Positions 49,801 to 60,300 of a stretch of 64,000 bases of DNA are shown here, piece by piece. Origin of the DNA: Ottelia alismoides (Eukaryota > Streptophyta > Magnoliopsida > Alismatales > Hydrocharitaceae). Every line of letters begins with the position of its first letter. The first letter of the stretch is position 1. Location of the stretch: assembly GCA_037367405.1 (NCBI GenBank), contig JAZKJV010002951.1, positions 1 to 64,000 on the forward strand, read 5' to 3'. The notes beneath the pieces are model-generated. The model saw nothing but the letters and a program-made list of their open reading frames with translations, was not told the origin of the DNA and made no database searches. A program made the translations under genes and the position numbers.

Positions 49801-52800
49801 ATTAACCTTCTAAAAGATATGTATGATGTGACTTCATCTTGTGTAAAGATCCAGTCTGGGAAGACTGACTATTTTAATATCAGCATCGGGCTGCATCAAG
49901 GTTCTACTTTGAGTCCATTCCTTTTTGCTTTGATTATGGACGGGTTGACTAGTCACATTCATGATCATATACCGCGGTGTATGTCGTTTGCTGATGATAT
50001 TGTGTTGATTGATGAGACACGAGATGGAGTAAATGAGAAGGTGGAGGTTTGGAGACATGCCTTAGAGACTATAGGATATCGTATAATTAGGGATAAGTCT
50101 GAATATATGGAGTGCACATTTGATGGAAACAACGATGAAGGACTCGAGGTGAAGATTAGAGGCAATAACATTCAGAAGAAAAATGCTTTTAGATACTTGG
50201 GTCCTATTTTGCAATAAGATGAGAAAATTGATGGAGATGTTACTCATAAAATAAATGCAGGGTGGCTAAAATTGAGAGGTGCTTATACTGTTCTTTGTGA
50301 TAAGAAAATCCCATTGAAAGTCAGAGGAAAGTTATACAAAGCAGCTATGAAACTTGCTATGCTCTATGGATTCGAATGTTGGCCTGTGAACCATACTTGT
50401 GCAAAGAATGACAGTAGCATAAATGAAAATGCTATGGTGGATGTATGGTCATACACGAAAAGATCTGATTCAGAATGATGCATCGTAAGGAAAGTTGGTG
50501 TTAGCTCCGATAGAGGATAAAATGAGAGAAAACCATTTAAGATGGTTTTGCCATTTGCAAAGGAGGTTGTTTGATGCACCGGTTAGAAGATGCGAGATTT
50601 GGGATGTGAGCCAGTTAAGAGAGAGCGAGGAAGGCCCAAGAAGTGTTAAATGAGATTACCCGAAGGGATCTTAGTTATTTAGATTTAAGCTCAAGAATGA
50701 CCCAAAATAGATATGAATGAAGGCGGAAAATCTATGTAGCCGATCCTGCTTAATTGTGTGAAAATGCTTTGTTGTTGTTGTCTACTACGAAACTTATTTA
50801 ATCGATGCATGCCTAGTTGAGCATGGATGATTCATATGCTCCAATTTGAGGTGAAATTTTGAGAAAACTTCTTTTCTTTTTCGTTTTGTCCTATACCATT
50901 TATGAACTACTTCAACCACCTTTCCTCCTCTTATATAAGGTGGGCTTTGGTCTCCTAGGATAATAAAAAGTTCTTTGTTATTGTCAATTGTCTGAAAGAG
51001 GATATTTGAAATGTGTTTTAGCTTATGAATGTAGTTTCTTGGTGAACATTTACCAAGGATGTACTTCCATCTCTTTCTTAAAAAAATGCCAGTTTGGTTT
51101 CATGCATCTTCTGTATTTTCGATGGAGACTTTTAGAGTCAGAAAGGACCTTTATTTGATCCCTTTTAGTGATCTGTAGAAGACTTGTGATCTTGTACCTA
51201 TAGTAGTCATGCAGAGGATTATAGAGAAAAGAGGGGATCCTATTTTCTATGTTGACCTAATAAAAGATATGTATGATTAAGCGAGAAGTTGTGTTCATCG
51301 TCTTTTGTGTATGGTGGAAGTGTTTAGAATAAGAAAGGACCTTTATTTCATCTTTATTGTTTTGGAAAATGCTCCTGTACAGAGTAATCATGTGGAGGAT
51401 TCTAATTTAGAGAAGTTCCAATTTTGTATGGAATAAAAAGCATGTATGACGAAAGAAGAAGTTGTGTTAGCTACCTTGAATAGTGGGGTGTGCACCGATT
51501 TGGTATTGGGATCGTTATAATATCAATATCGGTCTCCAACAAAGATCATCCCTGCATCCTTATCTTTTTGCTTGGTTGTGGATGAATTAACAAAACACAT
51601 ATAAGGAGCAGTACCTTGGTGCATGTTTGCAAATGCTATTGTTTTAATAAAGGAAAAAAAGATGCAAACAATACGAAACTTGAACTTTGTTTTGAGCATC
51701 TAAAATACAAGGGGTCTTGGCTATGCAGTACCAAGATAGGATATATGGATTATGGAATGCAAGTCCAATGGCATGAAAGTGAGAAACACGACAGATGAAA
51801 AGCTTGGATTACATTTTTTTTTTCTGAAGAAGGGTTTTTTTTAATTGTGTAAAGATATAATTTATGTTATTTGTACTGTTTCATATTTTCTATATTCTTA
51901 TAGACTCTTGATGTAATTTATCCATAGGCTACTCCCCTATATAAGAGAGCCTAGGGTGTATCGAATAAACATCTTTCTTATTTTTCCCAACATGGTATCA
52001 GAGCGGCGGTCCTAGACTGGAGTTCTCGACCAAACCCTAACCGGGCTAACCCTAGCCACCACCTCCAAGCCCCCCTGTGCGCCGCCCCTCGGCCCTCGTC
52101 CCCGTGCGCTGCCCCCGTGCGCCGCCCCGTGCGCCTCGCGTGCTGTGCACGCCACCTACGCCCAAGTACGCCGCCTCTCTCTCTCTCCCTTCGGCCTTCT
52201 TAGGTCTCGCGCACCTCCACGCCCTAGGGTCCGGCCAACCCTAGGGTATCTTCGTCATCTAGGAGACTTTCGCTCGCGTCTCCACGTTAATGGGTTTGGT
52301 TGCCTGAGTCTACACATGCAACCGAACCCTGAATGTCAGTGTAGACAACCATATCTTCAGTCTACAACCCTAGTCTTCTATTATCATCATGTCAGAAAGC
52401 AAGGCAGATATTCCATCTACATGCGCCTTCAGAGGTCCTGCGCCTATTGTGAAGATGGACGGGTCAAATGATGAACTGTGGGCAATGCAGTTCATGAGTA
52501 TGATGAAGTCGACCGGTAAGAAGCACATTCTTACTGAGGAAGAGCCTGCTGAGAAGACTGGAGTCAACGCCTCATGGGAGGCAGATGATGCATACGCCAA
52601 GGTTCGGCTATCAGGAATGTTAGCAATTGAGATTGTAAATGATATTCTCCATCAGCCCACTGCAAAAACAATGTGGGATATTCTGGTTGCTACCTATTCA
52701 CAGGCAAAGAATGAGACGAAGATTCTGCAACTCCAGCATGACATCTTTATAATCAAGCAGAATGGACGGCCTCTACACTCATTATACACGTCTTTACGTG

Positions 52801-55800
52801 GAATGTTTGAGAAGCTCTACAGCTTCATGCCTCTCACAGCCACTCCTAAGCAGTAGAAGACCTACAGGAATGCCACTATAGTTGGTGTATTCCGGGCAGC
52901 CCTTGATCCAGAGTACGAGGTAGCACGTTCCCAGATCCTTGCAGATTCCACTATTCCTCAGATGGAGGAAGCCTTTCATAGACTGAGTCGTATTACTGTT
53001 CCTTCATCTACTGCCAATTAGACCGCCTCAGCTATGGCAGCATCTCGAGGTCGTGGGGGTCATCATCAGTTTCGTGGTCGTGGACCTCGAGGTAGAGGGA
53101 GTCGCAGTGTTCAGAAAAGCGGGCCAGGCGGCCGCATATGCGGCCGCATATGCGTAGTCGGTGATCGGACCGAACCGCATATACAATATTCAGTCTATAT
53201 ACGGTTTTGGCGCATATGCGGTCGACTAAACCGCATATGCGGCCGCCTTTTGGATAGAACTCCTCCCTTCACGCTTTATCTTCGGTCGTTGTTGTTTCCA
53301 TTCAGGATTCAACTACTCTTTAATACCTGTTGTAAAAAATAAATGTTATTTATTTAATTGCTATTGTTTATAGAAAATATTTTTATGTTGCTTCCGAAAA
53401 AATAAAATTTTATTTCTATTTAACGGGTTCAAATACTGATGCTGTGTGTTCTTTTTATACTTTAGTTTATTTTATTGGTTGATGTTATTTATTTAATTGC
53501 CATTGTTTAATTAATTGCTACTGTTTATAGAAAATATTTTTATGCTGCTTTCGAAAAAATAAAATTTTATTTTATTTGATTTCAATATACTTTAGTTTTA
53601 GAATCTGATATATCTTCTTTCGTGAAAAATATATCTGAGTCATTTGCTTTATTAATTCAATACTTTTCTCATTTGTTCATATATTCTGCAACAACTTGTG
53701 TTAAATTTCCTAACTACTTGTCATCTCATTAACACTTGATAAAAGAGAATTCAATTATTAATTCGATTGAAATATAATGCTTCACATCTAATTTCATTTA
53801 GTTAATTCTTATAGCAATATAAAACATGTTTCTAACAAAAACTGATTTATTATTGTTATATCTCATAATAGTTTTTTGTTCTTATTTTTTTGAAATGCTT
53901 TCATGTCGTACTAAAAAGTACATGCATTATATTTCATCTATTATTATTTTTTCGAACATAATATCTAATAATTGAATTTATTATTTATTATTTTAATTTT
54001 TTATTAAAATAATACAAACCACATAATCCGCATATACTTTCGCATATACTTTCGCATATTCGCTTACTCACTTCAGACCGCCTGATCGAACGAATATCGC
54101 ATACCGACTTTCTGAACCTTGGGGAGTCGTATTCGGCAACCATGCACTTTCTGCCATCGTTCTGGACATACTGAGGGCACATGCTATTCCAAACATGGAT
54201 TTCCTGCTTCTGCACGAGTAGCTGAACAGATTGAACCTCCATCTGCTTCCTCTTTGGATCAGGGATTTGATGATCTTGTAGCTCGTCTGAGGGGTATTAT
54301 TCCTCCAGCCGGTCCTGTTACATCAACGTTTGCCTCTGAGAGTCATTCTGATGTTGTTGCTTCTGCATCCACCAGTACCTCAGGTAATACTTATGCATTC
54401 ACTAGCAGTAGTGGATCTGATACTTTAGAGTGGATTATGGACTCTGGTGCCACACATCATCTGTGTGGTGACCGAGGTCTACTTACAACCTACCAACAGG
54501 TTCCTCCAGGATGCACTGTGGTTATTGCTAATGGGACACACTCCCTGATTACTAGTCAGTGGGAGATTAGCCTGGCACCATCTATGCGTCTCAAAAATGT
54601 GCTACACACACCTGATTTTTCTATGAATTTATTATCCATTAGCCAACTTACAAAGGATATACATTGTCGAGCAATTTTTGATCCATCTTCTCTCATTTTC
54701 AGGACATCCTTACGGGCAACGTGATTGGACGTGGCTATGAGCAGGGTGGACTATATCGCCTCAGTCGGACTCCATATGCCGGAATCTCCTCTCTTCCTGC
54801 TGGATCTGTCTCTCCATTCATGTGGCACTTGTGCTTTGGCCATCTATCGCTTCAGAAATTGTGTCGTGTTTTACCTCAGGTTTCGCCTCACACGTCCATC
54901 CAATGTGAGGCTTGTCAGTTGGGAAAGCATCATCGGTCTATCTTTCCCAGTCGTCAGAGTCGGAGCGGTAGCTCCAAGTTTGAGTTGTTTCACGTCGATA
55001 TCTGGGGTCCTAGTCGTGTTCCTGATCATCAGGGACACATGTTTTATATTGTCATTGTGGATGATTTTTCTCGTGTATCTTGGGTCTTTTTATTAAAGAA
55101 TAGATCTGAAGCTGGAAATATTATCATAAATTTCATAAATGAAGTTCGTAATGTCTTTTCCGCATCTGTAAAAATTATGAGAAGTGATAATGCCTTGGAA
55201 TTTTGTACTCATCCTCTCCCAAATTATTTTTCAACACAAGGGATTATCCACCAAACATCATGTGCCTATGCATCCCAACAAAATGGAGTTACAGAAAGGA
55301 AACATCGTCATTTGCTTGATGTCACCAGGACACTTCTCATATAGAGTCATGCTCCTCATTCATTCTGGGGTGATGCTGTCCTAACGACATGTTATCTCAT
55401 TAATCGCATGCCGTCGTCTGTCTTAGGTGAGAAGATTCCTTTCTCCTTGGTTTTTCCTGAAAAAGAATTGTTCTCACGTACCCCACGTGTGTTTGGCTCG
55501 GTTGCCTTTGTCCACCAGTTGTCTCCAGGTATTGACAAGCTCTCTCCTAGGGCTGTCAAGTGTGTTTCCGTTGGGTACTCCAGGACACAAAAAGGGTACA
55601 TGTATTATGATTCGTTGCGTAGGAAATACCTTGTTAGTGCTGATGTCACCTTTTTTGAGTCTGTTATGTACTTCTCTCCTACAGGTGATCAGTTGGTATC
55701 CTCAGACACTGATGCAGCCATATACATGCCTTCACCACCACCTCCACCACTTCCTACATCACCCGCACCTCTTGTTATAGTTCCTGTTCCCCCATTGCCA

Positions 55801-57340
55801 CTCCACTATACCCGTCGGCCTGCTTCTGCTCATGGTCACCGCTCATCATCTAGCTCGCCTGAGGTATGTTCTGAGAATATAATTTCTAATGATGGATCTA
55901 ATGATTTACCTGAGCAGGCTGTGTTACAGAGGACATATGAGGATGCAAGTGATTTGGATCTACCTATTGCGCTTCGGAAACAGAAGCGTAGCTGCGTGTC
56001 ATATCCAATAACATCCACGGTTTCTTTTGATCGTCTATTTGGTGAATTTAGGAGCTTTGCTATTGCACTATCTGTTGTGGATATTCCACGGAATTACCAA
56101 GATGCATTGAAGGACAGTAGATGACGTTTAGCTATGGAAGAAGAGATGGCTGCTCTTCAGTCAAGAGGTATCTGGAGCCTTGTTCCTGCACCTACTTGTG
56201 TGTCTACAGTGAGCTGTAAGTGGGTCTTCACAGTTAAGCAGAATGCAGATGGCATCATTGACAGATACAATGCACGCCTGGTTGCCCGTGGGTTTACACA
56301 GACATATGGGGTGGATTATCTTGATACATTCTCGCCGGTTGCTCGCCATTCCACCTTACGGATCCTTCTTTCTGTTGCGGTTACTCGTGATTGGCCATTA
56401 TTTCAATTAGATGTTAAGAATGCCTTTTTATATGGTGATTTGCAGGAGGAAGTCTACATGCAACAACCACCTGATTTTGCTGTTGAGGGGGAGTATTCTA
56501 AGGTGTGTAGACTTCATAAGGCCATCTATGGCCTTAAGCAGAGCCCTAGAGCTTTGTTCCAGAAGCTCTCAGACTTGTTTGAAAAACAGGGGTACAAACG
56601 TTCCAATGCAGATCATCCCCTATTTATACAGAAAACATCCAGAGGTATTATTGCAATTATGGTGTATGTAGATGATATCTTGATTACATATGACGATGTA
56701 CAAGGAATTCAGAGGGCGAAAGAAATGCTGGGTCGTGAATTTGTCACCAAGGATCTTGGAGTCCTTAGCTATTATTTGGGACTGGAGTTCGCCAGAAATC
56801 CACATGGACTTGTAATGACTCAGAGGAAATATGTTATTGACCTGCTGAGTGAAACAGGAATGCTTGGATGCCGATCAACCACTACACCTATGGATCTGAG
56901 CATGAAATTATATGATGATGACATTGATGACGTGGATAAGAGAAGATACAGAGAACTGGTGGGAAAACTTCTTCATGTTACCATTACCAGACCGATATTT
57001 CTTTTGCTGTTAGTCAGGTGAGCCAGTTCATGGAGCAACCACGTCAGGTACATATGGATGTTATACATATGATACTCAGGCATCTTAAATCATCTCCAGG
57101 TACAGGTCTATTGTTCAAGAAAGACAAGGAGATTGCTATCTCAGCGTGTGCAGATGCAGACTACGCAGGATGTCCCAAGGATAGGAAGTCCACCACTGGA
57201 TTTGCTGTATATGTTGGAAACTCTCTTGTCTCATGGAGAAGCAAGAAGCAAACTGTTGTAGTCAGATCCAATGTTGAGTCTGAATATAGGGCTATGACCC
57301 AGGTTAGTACAGAAATGATGTGGGTGGAAGTTGTTCTTAC

Positions 57341-57378
<38 letters not shown>

Positions 57379-60300
57379 GTCCCACTTCCTATGGCTCTGG
57401 AATGTGACAATCAAGTTGCTATATTTATTGCCAATAATTCAGCATTTCATGAACGAACCAAGCACATTGAGGTTGATTGTCACTATATACGAGATATGAT
57501 TCAGAAGGGTTTATTTCTACATCTCATGTTAGCTCAGGGGACCAAACTGCAGATATCTTTACCAAGACGTTACTTAGAGGGCCATTCCAGAGGTGCTCGT
57601 CCAAGCTGAGCATGATCGACATCTATGCTCCATCTTGAGGGGGAGTGTAGAGATATAATTTATGTTATTTGTACTATTTCATATTTTCTATATTCTTATA
57701 GACTCTTGATGTAATTTACCCATAGGCTACTCCCCTATATAAGAGAGCCTAGGGTGTATGGAATAAACATCTCTCTTATTTTTCTCAACAGGTTAGTTAG
57801 TCTTTCATATGGATGGAGGAATCGATGGAGATGTCACTTATTGAATTAATGCAGGGGAGATGAAATGGAAAGGGACTCCAAATAGTTTTTATGAATTTAA
57901 AACTGTAAAAAGAAATAAAACAAAACTTAGAACAAAATAGTTGTTTATTCATGTTAGAAAATCGGAAGCGGAAGCATAACATGGAATAAAGATAAATAAC
58001 GAAAAGAACAAGCGGGATTTTACGTGGAACCCTACTCCGTGAGGAGCGGGATGAAACCACGGGAGAAGCCCTCTAAGGGGCGTGTTTCTCTATTGACTTT
58101 CTCAATGAGTACATGAGGTCTGGGGCTCCTTATATAGCCTTCCCAGAGCCTCCAAGTCCCACCCACAGGCGGTGTGGGACTAAACACTGGATGGGGTAAA
58201 TGGATCTTCTCCAGGATCCATTTACCCTCTTTACAACTCATGGGCGCATAACCAAATACTCTAACACTCCCCCTCAAGCTGGAGCATGCAATGCTCAGCT
58301 TGGACAAACAGAAAGAAACTCAACTAAACGCTACAAGACACTACGGACAATATCAACCCAACGCGCACATTGCTGCAGTCGAGGTCGTTGCTTCTCATGC
58401 CGTGCAGGTGAGGAGGACGAACGGGCTGGAGTGTGAGTCAACTGAAGACTCGGAACCTGACCATCGAGTCTGAACTTGCGCCTGAAGTCTCCTCGTCGGA
58501 GAACTGGGTCTCTCCCATCTGGTTCAGAGAATGGTGCACTGCTCTGGTGTACCTATGATACCACATGAAAACCCTTGCCAACATATGGCATAGGGAATGG
58601 TCCTCTGCTCTGGAGTCCCTATGGCTCACATGAAAACTCAGGCCTGACAACAAGAAGAATGATGGGGACCGCGAAACAAAAGATGGCAACTTATGCTCAT
58701 CTGACAATGACCGCACACTTGTGCGTGTCTGAAACTGGACTCGGGATCAATCATCGAGTCTGAACCTGGATCTGAACCGTAGAGTCTGAACAATGTGCAC
58801 TGGCCTGGAAATCTGTATCTAAATCTGGAGAATATGAATGGACCTGTGACTCTACATATACTCCCCCTTTCTCCCATACTTGTCGGAAAACATGGACGTC
58901 GATCAAGTTGGGAGAAGACAACAATAATGGGGAAAACATGAAACATACTTGCGGCTTTGTCAAAAAATATTTTTTGTTAAATAGCCGCCATGATGATTTT
59001 TTTTAACATAAGCCGTTCAAACTCCCTTTTTTTCGGCTTTTCAACCTTTTTTTTTGATAAACTTTGCGTACGATTTTTTTTATTGTACGCGCCATTTTTT
59101 TTGAAAACCTTTTTTTTTTTGATAAAGAACTCTTGGCCCAAAGTGGGCTGTTTTTCTAGCCCAATAGAATGGCCATTCCTTCTCGCCTCCCCCCTTTTTT
59201 TTCAACGACCCATTTAGGCCCAATCCATTCCCCTATATATTTTTTTTCATATCGCAGCCCACCGGACCCCTTGTTTCAATTTTTTTTTAATACACGCGAG
59301 GCCTTTAGGGTTCCCAGTTTGGGCCCTCCACTCCCGAAACAAATCGCCGCCCCCGATGGGGAGGCTCTCTTCACGCGCCGTCGGGGAGATGCGCACGCCT
59401 AGGATGGCTCCGCCAGGAGCCCTTCACGCGATGGGGATCCGTCTCGACAAAGGGCGGCGCCGCCAGAAGGGTCTTTGAGCGTGGAGAAGCAGAGGACCGC
59501 CTGAGAGCCGTGCGAGGGCTGGGGCTATCATGGACGATCGCCTGGAGATGCGAAGCGCCTGGCTGAGGCGCGCAGGGAGAAGAGGAATCGCCGCCAGGAG
59601 ATGCGAAGGTGTGTGGGGCCTCCGCCGTTGGGAATCGCAGGAGATTGCTCCAGGGGGATCGAAGTAGGAGGCGGTGCCGCGCGCCGCCTGCGCGCGGAAG
59701 GAGGAGATGCTTGGAGGCCCACCTGCGCGAGGAAGGATGGGCTGCGCAGGGGGCTAACCTCGCGCAGCCTATGGCTGCTGGGGCTGGATGCGGCACTGGG
59801 AGTCGCCCATCCGCTGGTGTGGGGAGAAGGTGCCCGACTGGAGGAGCACGATGGTGTCCTGATGAGGTGCCGCCAGGAGTAGATCGCGAGCACCGTCTTG
59901 GGGTGCGCCGCACACCTTCCTAGGATTGGAATTCAAGAACAGAACACGATTGAAGACCTTCTCGGGATTAGGGTTTCAACAGAAAACCCCAAAATCTCTG
60001 ACTTAAACCTTGCAACGATAATCTTCAAAGAATATATCTTTAAGAACAACACAAATGAATCTCGAACAAAGACCAAAAAGAAAATCATGAATTCCTCGAG
60101 AATCGACCCGCTCTGATACCATGTTAGAAAATCGGAAGCGGAAGCATAACATGGAATAAAGATAAATAACAAAAAGAACAAGCGGGATTTTACGTGGAAC
60201 CCTACTCCGTGAGGAGCGGGATGAAACCACGGGAGAAGCCCTCTAAGGGGCGTGTTTCTCTATTGACTTTCTCAATGAGTACATGAGGTCTGGGGCTCCT

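Larger units (their letters stand above)
47640..50785 (+). mobile_element. RTE-type LINE, near full length but degenerate
   Basis: An endonuclease part (47720-48190), a linker, an RT part (49459-50217) and a C-terminal tail (50272-50750) lie in one direction, ending with a TTG repeat (CTTTGTTGTTGTTGT, 50771-50785). Stops and frame changes are many, and a 321-bp stretch is duplicated in tandem. The same C-terminal tail and 3' end appear in the short copy at 29524-29992. The RTE assignment rests on gene order and the short-repeat tail; L1-type elements nearby end in poly(A) instead. Confidence 0.8.
51848..57790 (+). mobile_element. Short-LTR copia element in intron 2, second copy, most complete
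   Basis: Two 145-bp LTRs with six differences by eye flank gag, protease, integrase, RT and RNase H in copia order. A 1,017-bp hAT-like element sits in gag. Lesions are few: stops at 52854, 53020, about 54720, about 55340 and 56122, a frame change near 57015, and an AT microsatellite in RNase H. LINE sequence on either side (51075-51847 and 57791-57890) shows it landed in a LINE. A matching target duplication is not visible. Confidence 0.9.

Noticed and set aside
59371..59913. 180-codon minus ORF as a host gene
   Set aside because: Low-complexity, inside a pol-less LTR element, no family match I can name. Kept only as a possible captured segment.
2684..60121. TGGTATCAGAGC sites as tRNA genes
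   Set aside because: Each is a 12-base primer-binding site next to an LTR; no cloverleaf can be drawn around them.
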